From contig NZ_FNQZ01000004.1 in NCBI RefSeq assembly GCF_900107545.1, positions 124,001-188,000 of the forward strand: a stretch of 64,000 bases of DNA. Reading direction: 5' to 3'. Below are positions 1-7,624 of this stretch, in pieces (within the stretch, counting starts at the first letter, position 1; each line of letters starts with the position of its first letter). Origin of the DNA: Pseudobutyrivibrio sp. ACV-2. Its GTDB lineage: Bacteria; Bacillota; Clostridia; Lachnospirales; Lachnospiraceae. The position numbers and the translations under genes were made by a program. Below the pieces are notes generated by a model. That model was not told where the DNA came from and searched no databases. It worked only from the letters and a program-made list of their open reading frames with translations.

Positions 1-39
1 GGGGAGATTTTGTTGGAAAGGAAAAATAGGTGAGAAGAA

Positions 40-2442
40 TTGTTTGATGTTGTAAAAAGGGATGGAGAAGTTGCTGAATTTAATTTAGGTAAAATTAACG
101 ATGCTATTGCTAAAGCATTCGAAGCTACTGGCAAAGAATACAATGATGATATTATCGGTTTATTATCATTAAGAGTTTCTGCAGATTTTCAGGCAAAGAT
201 CAAGGAGAGTAAGATTTCTGTTGAGGATATCCAGGACTCTGTAGAAAATGTTTTAGAGCAGACTGGTTATACAGATGTAGCAAAAGCATATATTTTATAT
301 AGAAAACAGCGTGAAAAGATGCGCAACATGAAGTCTACAGTCCTTGATTACAAGAATGTAGTAGACAGCTATGTAAAGGTAGAGGACTGGCGTGTAAAAG
401 AAAATTCTACAGTTACATATTCTGTTGGCGGTCTTATTCTTTCAAACTCTGGAGCAATCACAGCAAATTATTGGTTATCAGAGATTTATGATGAGGAAAT
501 CGCACAGGCACACCGCAATGCGGATATCCACATTCATGATCTTTCTATGCTTACAGGATATTGTGCAGGATGGTCACTTAAGCAGCTTATTCAGGAGGGC
601 TTAGGTGGTATCACAGGAAAAATCACATCTGCACCAGCAAAGCATTTATCTGTTCTTTGCAATCAGATGGTCAATTTCCTTGGAATTATGCAAAATGAAT
701 GGGCAGGTGCTCAGGCATTTTCATCATTTGATACTTATCTTGCACCATTTGTTAAAGCTGACAATTTATCGTACGAAGAGGTTAAAAAGTGCCTCGAAGC
801 TTTCATATACGGGGTAAATACTCCTTCTCGTTGGGGTACACAAGCACCATTTTCAAACATCACATTAGACTGGACAGTACCAAACGATTTGGCTGAGCTT
901 CCAGCTATTGTTGGTGGAAAAGAGCAGGATTTCAAATATAAGGACTGCAAAAAGGAAATGGATATGGTAAATAAGGCATTCCTTGAGATTATGATTGAGG
1001 GTGATGCTAATGGTCGTGGATTCCAGTATCCGATTCCTACATATTCTATTACTCGTGATTTTGATTGGTCTGATACAGAAAACAACAGATTATTATTCGA
1101 AATGACAGCTAAATATGGTACTCCATATTTCAGCAACTATATTAATTCAGATATGGAGCCAAGTGATGTACGTTCTATGTGCTGCCGCCTTCGTCTCGAT
1201 CTTCGTGAGCTTCGCAAGAAGTCAGGTGGTTTCTTCGGTTCGGGCGAGAGCACAGGATCAGTAGGTGTTGTTACAATAAATCTTCCACGTATCGCTTATC
1301 AGGCAAAGGACGAGGCAGATTTCTATGCTCGTCTCGACAGATTAATGGATATCAGTGCTCGCTCACTCAAGATAAAACGTGGCGTTATCACAAAGCTATT
1401 AGACGAAGGCTTATATCCATACACCAAGAGATATCTTGGCACCTTTGATAACCACTTCTCTACCATCGGTCTTATCGGTATGAACGAAGTAGGTCTTAAC
1501 GCTAACTGGCTTCGTGCAGATATGACCAGCAAGAAGACACAGGAATTTGCCAAGGATGTTCTTAATCACATGCGTGAGCGTCTTTCTGATTATCAGGAGA
1601 TGTACGGTGACTTATACAACCTTGAGGCTACTCCAGCAGAGTCTACAACATACCGTTTTGCAAAGCATGATAGAGAGCAGTTCCCACATATCATCACAGC
1701 AGGTAAGGAGGGTGACACACCATTCTACACCAATAGCTCACATATGCCAGTAGAATACACATCAGATATTTTTGATGCTCTCGATGTACAGGATGAGCTT
1801 CAGACTCTTTATACATCAGGTACTGTATTCCATGCATTCATCGGTGAGAAGCTTCCTACATGGGAGTCAGCTGCAAATCTTGTTCGTAAGATAGCTGAAA
1901 ACTATAGATTGCCATACTATACACTTTCTCCTACATACTCAGTATGTAAGGACCACGGCTATATCGCTGGTGAGCACTATACATGCCCACACTGCGGAAA
2001 GCCAGCTGAAGTATATAGCCGTATCACAGGCTACTATCGACCAGTACAGAACTGGAATGAAGGCAAGACACAGGAATTCAAGAATCGTAAGCTTTACGAT
2101 ATAGCAGGCAGTGTTTGCAGACGTGCAGGTGAAAATTATGCCAAGTCTTCCAAAGCTTCTAACACTGATGTCGATTTGCCAAAGGTAAATCTTGAAATAG
2201 TTTCTGAAGAGCCTTTAACTGGTGTTAAGTATCTATTTACTACAAAGACTTGTCCAAATTGCGCTCGTGCAAAGGAAATCCTTGAGGATGAGGATTACAT
2301 CCTCGTTGATGCTGAAGAACAGGTGGATATGACTAAAAAATATGGTGTTATGCAGGCGCCTACACTTGTAGTTATAAATGGTGACGAGGTTAAACGCTAT
2401 GCAAATGCTAGCAACATACAGCGTTACGTTGATGAAAATTAA
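40..2442 (+). CDS. nrdD: Anaerobic (class III) ribonucleoside-triphosphate reductase with C-terminal redoxin domain
   Basis: Glycyl-radical enzyme that reduces ribonucleoside triphosphates to deoxyribonucleotides without oxygen. The 800-residue protein starts with an ATP-cone (about 1-95, opening FDVVKRDGEV). A candidate active-site cysteine pair is Cys381-Cys382 (MCCRLR), zinc-site cysteines include Cys649 and Cys652 (CPHC), and the radical glycine is Gly664 in SRITGYYR. After about residue 715 there is an extra glutaredoxin/thioredoxin-like domain with CPNC at 738-741. The start is TTG: an in-frame stop at 31-33 excludes anything upstream, and AGGTGA lies six bases before it. An activase gene (nrdG) is not downstream, because a terminator follows directly; it may lie upstream of the window or elsewhere. 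Confidence 0.95.
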   Translation: MFDVVKRDGEVAEFNLGKINDAIAKAFEATGKEYNDDIIGLLSLRVSADFQAKIKESKISVEDIQDSVENVLEQTGYTDVAKAYILYRKQREKMRNMKSTVLDYKNVVDSYVKVEDWRVKENSTVTYSVGGLILSNSGAITANYWLSEIYDEEIAQAHRNADIHIHDLSMLTGYCAGWSLKQLIQEGLGGITGKITSAPAKHLSVLCNQMVNFLGIMQNEWAGAQAFSSFDTYLAPFVKADNLSYEEVKKCLEAFIYGVNTPSRWGTQAPFSNITLDWTVPNDLAELPAIVGGKEQDFKYKDCKKEMDMVNKAFLEIMIEGDANGRGFQYPIPTYSITRDFDWSDTENNRLLFEMTAKYGTPYFSNYINSDMEPSDVRSMCCRLRLDLRELRKKSGGFFGSGESTGSVGVVTINLPRIAYQAKDEADFYARLDRLMDISARSLKIKRGVITKLLDEGLYPYTKRYLGTFDNHFSTIGLIGMNEVGLNANWLRADMTSKKTQEFAKDVLNHMRERLSDYQEMYGDLYNLEATPAESTTYRFAKHDREQFPHIITAGKEGDTPFYTNSSHMPVEYTSDIFDALDVQDELQTLYTSGTVFHAFIGEKLPTWESAANLVRKIAENYRLPYYTLSPTYSVCKDHGYIAGEHYTCPHCGKPAEVYSRITGYYRPVQNWNEGKTQEFKNRKLYDIAGSVCRRAGENYAKSSKASNTDVDLPKVNLEIVSEEPLTGVKYLFTTKTCPNCARAKEILEDEDYILVDAEEQVDMTKKYGVMQAPTLVVINGDEVKRYANASNIQRYVDEN

Positions 2443-2465
2443 TATAAGTGTTATTTGATTTAACT

Positions 2466-2498
2466 ATGAGTCCCATAAAAAGTGGGACTCATTTTTTG
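2466..2498 (+). terminator. Intrinsic terminator after nrdD
   Basis: A perfect ATGAGTCCCA/TGGGACTCAT stem (2466-2475 and 2483-2492) with a seven-base loop is followed by a T run. It ends the nrdD transcript 24 bases after its stop codon. Confidence 0.9.
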
Positions 2499-2597
2499 TA
2501 GGTAAATGATATAGCTATCTGTTGAAAACCTCTAATTAACTCAGGGGTTTGATTATAATTATAAAAGCAAGAATCAATAGTTATACTGTATAAGTTT

Positions 2598-2630
2598 ACA
2601 CTTTAACTTACTAAAGTGTTATGCTATTAT
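2598..2630 (+). promoter_or_regulatory. Promoter with overlapping palindromic operator for the ABC importer
   Basis: An 8-bp inverted repeat ACACTTTA/TAAAGTGT (2598-2605 and 2612-2619) with a six-base spacer overlaps a candidate -35 TTTAAC (2602-2607). Seventeen bases later is TATTAT (2625-2630) preceded by TG (2622-2623), an extended -10. The core ACTTTA-N6-TAAAGT recurs before aspartate kinase at 5548-5565 in the same position relative to -35 and -10, which argues for a shared DNA-binding regulator. A repressor is the simplest reading because the site covers the -35. The regulator is not identifiable here. Confidence 0.7.
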
Positions 2631-2712
2631 TATGTTACTATTCTAAGCGGAATTCACAAAATGACTGCTTTTTCAGAGTAGTAACATTTTTGTTTTTTAG
2701 AGGAGGAAGACT

Positions 2713-3765
2713 ATGAAAAAAAGAGTTTTATCCCTTTTTATGGGTTTAGCTATGATTGGGGCATGCTTCGTTGGTTGTGGAAATAATGAGCCAGCAGAGG
2801 ATAGCACACCAGCTTCAGACAATGCTGAAACAAAGGAATTTAAGGTAGGCATTATTCAATATGTTGATGATGCGTCTTTAAATCAGATTGTTGATAATCT
2901 GGAAAAGCAGCTTGATACACTTGGAGAGGAGAAGGGTGTTACCTTCGATTACAAGGACTATTATTACAATGGCCAGGCTGACTCTACCACTATCAATCAG
3001 ATTGTAACTGAGCTTATTAATGATAATGTGGACGTAATTGTTCCTATCGCAACACCTACTGCTATGATTTGCCAGTCTGCAACAGAGGACAATCAGATTC
3101 CAGTCATATTTGCAGCAGTATCTGACCCAGAGGGGGCAGGTCTTGTAGCTAGCAATGATGCGCCAGGTGCAAACGTTACAGGTACATCTGATGCCTTAAA
3201 TACAGAGGCGATTCTTGATTTAATGCTTGAGCAGGACAGAGATATTTCAAAAGTTGGACTTCTCTATGACAAGTCGCAGGATGCATCAACAGCACCTATA
3301 AAGGATGCTAAAGCATACCTAAAGGACAAGGGCATTGAAGTAGTAGAAAAGACTGGAACAAAGAACGATGAAGTTATGCTTGCAGCAGATGCTCTTATTG
3401 CTGAAGAGGTAGATGCAGTATTCACTCCTACAGACAATACAATCATGACAGCAGAGCTTGGTATCTACGAGAAATTTATCGATGCTAAAATCCCACATTA
3501 CTGTGGAGCAGATTCATTTGCACTTAATGGTGCTTACCTTGGCTATGGTGTTAACTATGCCACACTTGGTGTTGAGACAGCAAATATGGTTGCAGAGGTT
3601 TTAGTGGATGGCAAGGATCCTGCTACACTTGCTGTAAAGACACTTGATAATGGTACAGCTACTGTTAATACAGAGACTGCAGCAGCACTTGATTTGGATT
3701 ATGAAAAGCTTCGCGATATGTGTGACGGCTTTGTTGAAATCCAGACATCAAAGGAGTTCGAATAA
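2713..3765 (+). CDS. ABC transporter substrate-binding lipoprotein (TrpX-like, PF04392 type)
   Basis: Extracytoplasmic solute receptor of a three-gene importer. The 350-residue protein has a lipoprotein signal with lipobox FVGC near residue 22, then an acidic linker and a mature domain opening FKVGIIQYVDDASLNQIVDNL, the pattern of the ABC_sub_bind family that includes the streptococcal TrpX proteins. The gene begins 12 bases after an AGAGGAGGAAG ribosome site and is followed 17 bases later by the permease. Tryptophan or another amino acid as ligand is inferred from family membership only; sharing an operator with aspartate kinase also suggests amino-acid control. The fold class is clear, the ligand is not. 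Confidence 0.85.
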   Translation: MKKRVLSLFMGLAMIGACFVGCGNNEPAEDSTPASDNAETKEFKVGIIQYVDDASLNQIVDNLEKQLDTLGEEKGVTFDYKDYYYNGQADSTTINQIVTELINDNVDVIVPIATPTAMICQSATEDNQIPVIFAAVSDPEGAGLVASNDAPGANVTGTSDALNTEAILDLMLEQDRDISKVGLLYDKSQDASTAPIKDAKAYLKDKGIEVVEKTGTKNDEVMLAADALIAEEVDAVFTPTDNTIMTAELGIYEKFIDAKIPHYCGADSFALNGAYLGYGVNYATLGVETANMVAEVLVDGKDPATLAVKTLDNGTATVNTETAAALDLDYEKLRDMCDGFVEIQTSKEFE

Positions 3766-3782
3766 TTTAGGGGTTTAATGTT

Positions 3783-4736
3783 ATGTCGTCTATTTTTACA
3801 GTTTCGATTTTTCAAAGTGCTTTAGAGCTAGGGTGTATATACGCCCTAGTTGCTTTAGCACTTTTTATTTCTTTTACAATTCTAAACATTGCGGATTTGA
3901 CTACTGATGGATGCTTTACACTTGGTTGTGCAGTGGGAGCCATGGTTACATTGGCAGGACATCCATTTTTAGCACTGATTGCTGCAATGGTTTCTGGCGC
4001 TTTGGCTGGCTTTGTCACAGCCTTTCTTCAGACCAAACTTGGGGTGGAATCAATCCTTGCAGGTATTATCGTAAATACGGGATTATACACTATCAATATT
4101 GCAGTCATGGGATTTTCATCTCTTACTAATCTATTTGGCTGTGACACTATTTTTTCACTTGGAAAAGACGGATTCGCATATGCGATATTTGGTGACTGGT
4201 ACAAGGTGATTCTTGTGGCACTTATAGTGGCAGTGATTGCGCTTTTATTATGGTGGTTCCTTGGCACTACCCTTGGAATGTCAATCCGTGCCACTGGTGA
4301 CAATGCAGAGATGGTTAAATCATCTTCAATCAATCCTACCTTTACTATTACAGTAGGACTTTGCATTGCAAACTCTCTTACAGGACTTTCAGGTTCACTT
4401 ATCGCCCAGTATCAGAAGTCAGCTGATATCAATATCGGTACAGGTATGGTTACTATCGCCCTTGCATCTTTAATCATAGGTCAGACCTTGATTGGAAATA
4501 AGGGTACTACTATCCGCAGAATTATTGGCACCATTTTAGGTTCAGTATTATACAGATTTATCGTGGCAATTGCTCTTAGAATGTCAGTACCGGCAGAGGC
4601 ACTTAAGCTTGTATCTGCAATCATCGTAGCAGTTGCTATTGCAACTCCATACGTTAAAAGAAAGACAGCTCTTAAAAAGCGCGAGTTTGCCAACTACAGA
4701 GGGAATCGTAACAGGGAGGTGAAGGAAAATGCTTAA
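3783..4736 (+). CDS. ABC transporter permease (BPD_transp_2, branched-chain/TrpY-like)
   Basis: Integral membrane component of the importer, 317 residues with about eight hydrophobic segments (for example 20-40, 45-70, 132-160, 215-240). The family motif region GTTLGMSIRATGDNAEMVKSS (near residue 162) matches the cytoplasmic loop of LivH/RbsC-type permeases. The start at 3783 is preceded by AGGGG at about ten bases; an ATG at 3778 is out of frame. The last eight bases overlap the ATPase gene, so the two are translationally coupled. The C-terminus is basic and probably cytoplasmic. Confidence 0.88.
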   Translation: MSSIFTVSIFQSALELGCIYALVALALFISFTILNIADLTTDGCFTLGCAVGAMVTLAGHPFLALIAAMVSGALAGFVTAFLQTKLGVESILAGIIVNTGLYTINIAVMGFSSLTNLFGCDTIFSLGKDGFAYAIFGDWYKVILVALIVAVIALLLWWFLGTTLGMSIRATGDNAEMVKSSSINPTFTITVGLCIANSLTGLSGSLIAQYQKSADINIGTGMVTIALASLIIGQTLIGNKGTTIRRIIGTILGSVLYRFIVAIALRMSVPAEALKLVSAIIVAVAIATPYVKRKTALKKREFANYRGNRNREVKENA

Positions 4737-5529
4737 GATAGACAACATTTCAAAGACCTTCAATCCTGGTACTGTCAATGAAAAAGCGGCTCTTACCCAT
4801 CTTTCCTTGGAGTTGAAAGATGGAGATTTTGCCACCATAGTAGGCTCAAACGGAGCAGGCAAATCAACCATGTTTAATGCTATCGCAGGTACCTTCATAG
4901 TTGACGATGGTAATATTTATTTGGATGGAGATGACATTACCTTCAAAAAAGAGCATGTCAGAAGTAAGGTTATTGGTCACCTGTTTCAAGATCCACTTAA
5001 GGGCACAGCTCCAAACATGACCATAGAAGAAAATATGGCTCTTGCTTATCTAAGAGCGAGCCATGCATCAAGCCAGCTGTTTTCCAGAATTAGCAGTAAG
5101 GATAAAGCGCGATTTCGTGAACAATTATCCTTGCTTGGAATGGGGCTTGAGGATAGAATGAAGCAGCCTGTTGGTTTATTGTCAGGTGGACAGCGCCAGG
5201 CACTTACCCTTTTAATGGCTACATTTGTAACACCAAAGCTTTTGCTATTGGATGAACACACAGCTGCTCTTGATCCGGCTACCGCAGAAAAGGTACTAGA
5301 GCTGACAAAAAGCATAGTGGCAGAGCGTGGTATCACCTGTCTTATGGTAACACATAACATGCATCAGGCCCTTGAGGTTGGAAACAGAACCTTAATGATG
5401 AATGCAGGCAGAATCGTTTTTGATACCACAGGTGAGGAAAGAGCAGGTCTTACCGTAAATGACCTCCTTGAAAAGTTCAAGGTAGGTGCTGGAGAAGAAT
5501 TAGATAATGACAGAGTGTTATTATCCTAG
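4729..5529 (+). CDS. ABC transporter ATP-binding protein (TrpZ-like)
   Basis: Energy-coupling ATPase of the preceding permease, 266 residues. Walker A GSNGAGKST is at 39-47, the signature is LSGGQRQAL, and Walker B is LLLLDEHTAAL. The switch histidine lies in MVTHNM. The gene overlaps the permease stop by eight bases after an AGGGAGGTGAAGG ribosome site. No terminator is seen between its stop and the separate aspartate kinase promoter 20 bases downstream, so some read-through into aspartate kinase is possible. Confidence 0.92.
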   Translation: MLKIDNISKTFNPGTVNEKAALTHLSLELKDGDFATIVGSNGAGKSTMFNAIAGTFIVDDGNIYLDGDDITFKKEHVRSKVIGHLFQDPLKGTAPNMTIEENMALAYLRASHASSQLFSRISSKDKARFREQLSLLGMGLEDRMKQPVGLLSGGQRQALTLLMATFVTPKLLLLDEHTAALDPATAEKVLELTKSIVAERGITCLMVTHNMHQALEVGNRTLMMNAGRIVFDTTGEERAGLTVNDLLEKFKVGAGEELDNDRVLLS

Positions 5530-5547
5530 TTTTTAGTAGAATTTATC

Positions 5548-5578
5548 ACTTTACACCACTAAAGTATTATGGTAAAGT
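5548..5578 (+). promoter_or_regulatory. Aspartate kinase promoter with the same operator as the ABC importer
   Basis: ACTTTA-N6-TAAAGT (5548-5553, 5560-5565) overlaps a candidate -35 TTTACA (5550-5555). An extended -10 (TG at 5570-5571, TAAAGT at 5573-5578) follows with a 17-base spacer. Relative to the operator, both -35 (+2) and TG (+22) sit exactly as at 2600-2630. No lysine riboswitch or T-box fits in the short 5' leader. Confidence 0.7.
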
Positions 5579-5612
5579 GTATCGTATTAAATATATAGTT
5601 GAGGACAATGCA

Positions 5613-6935
5613 ATGAAGAAAGTAGTTAAATTTGGAGGCAGCTCTTTAGCAGATGCTGGCCAGTTTAAAAAGGTTGGCGACATCATCAGAGCTGACGAAA
5701 ATCGAGTTTTTGTAGTTCCATCTGCGCCAGGAAAGCGCAATAGTAAAGACACAAAGGTTACTGATATGCTTATTGGCACTTATAATGATGCACTTGCAGG
5801 CAAGGATGTAACAGAAAATCTCAAGGCTATCAAGGCCCGCTACGACGAAATCATTGAAGGGCTTGAACTTAAGGATTTCAGCCTTGATGAGGATTTTGAG
5901 ACAATAGCCGCACAAATTAAAGAAGATTTATCTTTAGACTATCTTGCAAGCCGCGGAGAATATCTTAACGGCAAGATTATGGCTAAATACTTAGGCTATG
6001 ATTTTATCGATGCCAAGGATGTTATTTTCTTCAACGAAGAGGGACATCTCAACTCATACAAAACAGAAAAGACCATGTCAAAGGTACTTGAGGAGCATCC
6101 AAAGGCTGTAATCCCTGGTTTCTATGGATGCGGCAAGGATGGCAAGGTTAAGACCTTCTCACGTGGTGGTTCAGATGTTACAGGTTCTATCGTAGCAGGG
6201 GCAGCAAAGGTAGATGTTTACGAGAACTGGACAGATGTTTCAGGCTTCCTTATCTGCGATCCACGCATAGTTAAGAATCCTGTTGGAATGCAGACTATCA
6301 CTTATCGTGAGCTTAGAGAGCTTTCATACATGGGAGCTTCAGTTCTTCACGAGGATGCTATTTTCCCAGTTCGTTCAGCAGGCATTCCTATCAACATCAA
6401 AAACACAAACAAGCCAGATGATGATGGTACATGGATTGTAGAAAGCACAGGCCAGCGTAACGAATACGTTATCACAGGTATCGCAGGCAAGAAGGGCTTC
6501 TGTACAGTACTTATCACAAAATCCCTTATGAATTCAGAGGTTGGCTTCTGTAGAAAGGCACTTCAGGCCTTCGAGGACAATGGAATCAACATCGAGCACA
6601 TGCCATCAGGTATCGACACCATGACAGTAGTGGTACATGAAGATGAGTTCATTAATAAGGAGCAGGCAGTAGTTTCAGCTATCCACCGTAATTGCTCGCC
6701 AGATTCTATTGAAATCGAGTCTGATTTAGCACTTATCGCAGTAGTAGGTCGCGGTATGAAGAGCACAAGAGGTACGGCAGGTCGTATCTTCTCAGCTTTA
6801 AGCCATGCACATGTCAATGTCCGTATGATTGACCAGGGTTCATCAGAGCTTAATATCATCATCGGAGTTCAGAACGAAGATTTTGAAGCTGCAGTAAAGG
6901 CTATCTATGATATTTTTGTGACAACCAAACTGTAA
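5613..6935 (+). CDS. lysC: Aspartate kinase (monofunctional)
   Basis: Phosphorylates aspartate to aspartyl-4-phosphate, the first step towards lysine, methionine and threonine. The kinase domain begins KFGGSSLADAGQF at residue 6 and includes the FSRGGSDVTGS substrate loop. Two ACT domains follow from about residue 295 (VITGIAGKKGFCTVLI, then LALIAVVGRGMKSTRGTAGR), so feedback control by amino acids is expected. I chose ATG 5613 with GAGG eight bases upstream; a longer frame from GTG 5577 would start inside the promoter. The resulting 440 residues suit the lysine-sensitive AK-III-like class. The symbol is by function; which isozyme it is cannot be told. Confidence 0.93.
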   Translation: MKKVVKFGGSSLADAGQFKKVGDIIRADENRVFVVPSAPGKRNSKDTKVTDMLIGTYNDALAGKDVTENLKAIKARYDEIIEGLELKDFSLDEDFETIAAQIKEDLSLDYLASRGEYLNGKIMAKYLGYDFIDAKDVIFFNEEGHLNSYKTEKTMSKVLEEHPKAVIPGFYGCGKDGKVKTFSRGGSDVTGSIVAGAAKVDVYENWTDVSGFLICDPRIVKNPVGMQTITYRELRELSYMGASVLHEDAIFPVRSAGIPINIKNTNKPDDDGTWIVESTGQRNEYVITGIAGKKGFCTVLITKSLMNSEVGFCRKALQAFEDNGINIEHMPSGIDTMTVVVHEDEFINKEQAVVSAIHRNCSPDSIEIESDLALIAVVGRGMKSTRGTAGRIFSALSHAHVNVRMIDQGSSELNIIIGVQNEDFEAAVKAIYDIFVTTKL

Positions 6936-6940
6936 TATTT

Positions 6941-6970
6941 AGGCCGGATGAGGTGTTCATCTGGCCTTTT
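6941..6970 (+). terminator. Intrinsic terminator after aspartate kinase
   Basis: An 11-bp stem (6941-6951 with 6957-6967, one G-T pair) has a five-base loop and ends in TTTT. Confidence 0.85.
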
Positions 6971-7055
6971 ATATTTTCACCAATGCTTGCCATTGCCCCT
7001 CTAAAAGGGTACAATGTTTAAGATTAGGTGAATTATTTTTATTTACGGAGGAACT

Positions 7056-7514
7056 ATGAACGAAGAGTACTATTTTACTGAGGATATAGACAAAGAATTA
7101 AGACGCCCTCAGATGAATGAGAATGCACGCCCAGAGAATTATGGACTGGCGATAGCATCCATGATTTTGGGTATATTTTCGTTAGTGTTTTTCCTTTTTG
7201 GAATTAATTTTCTGACAGCCATAGCAGGTACGATTCTTGGTATCATTTTTCTTGTTACCAGCATGCAAACCCATAGCTCGAAGGGCAGAGGTATGGCTAT
7301 AACAGGTATTATCACATCTGTATTATCAATTGCGCTTTTTATCGGAAGTATAGCATATATCATGCACAACTCTGATAATATTGTCCGTATGTTTGAATCA
7401 GAGTTTTTGTTTAATCCTGGAATTCAGGACGAATTCAACTTCGAATACAATTTTGACTACGATATTGATGATAATGACTTGGATTTTGATACAGATACTG
7501 ACAATACACTTTAA
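7056..7514 (+). CDS. DUF4190-type small membrane protein
   Basis: A 152-residue protein with two hydrophobic segments (about 28-70 and 80-107) of the DUF4190 pattern: YGLAIASMILGIFSL, then GRGMAITGIITSVLSIAL. The N-terminal 25 residues are charged, and the C-terminal 35 residues are extremely acidic (repeated Asp, Asn, Phe). CGGAGGA precedes the ATG by a few bases. Function is unknown; members are often membrane proteins of unassigned role. It stands alone between two terminated or differently organised genes. Confidence 0.8.
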   Translation: MNEEYYFTEDIDKELRRPQMNENARPENYGLAIASMILGIFSLVFFLFGINFLTAIAGTILGIIFLVTSMQTHSSKGRGMAITGIITSVLSIALFIGSIAYIMHNSDNIVRMFESEFLFNPGIQDEFNFEYNFDYDIDDNDLDFDTDTDNTL

Positions 7515-7576
7515 CAAATTTGGATGAAAGCAGTTGGCCCAACCAGCCAAAGGCTTTGATATATATAAAATATAAG

Positions 7577-7601
7577 GGATATGTGACGAGAAAGCATATC
7601 C
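7577..7601 (+). other. Hairpin in the ileS leader
   Basis: GGATATG (7577-7583) pairs with CATATCC (7595-7601), ending just before the AAAGGAA ribosome site of ileS. It is too short to be a T-box leader and has no T-box consensus. A role in translation is only a possibility. Confidence 0.35.
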
Positions 7602-7624
7602 TCATAGAAAGGAATTAGTTTTAT

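Noticed and set aside
7515-7624. T-box leader before ileS
   Set aside because: The gap is only 110 bases, with no T-box consensus and no terminator/antiterminator pair.
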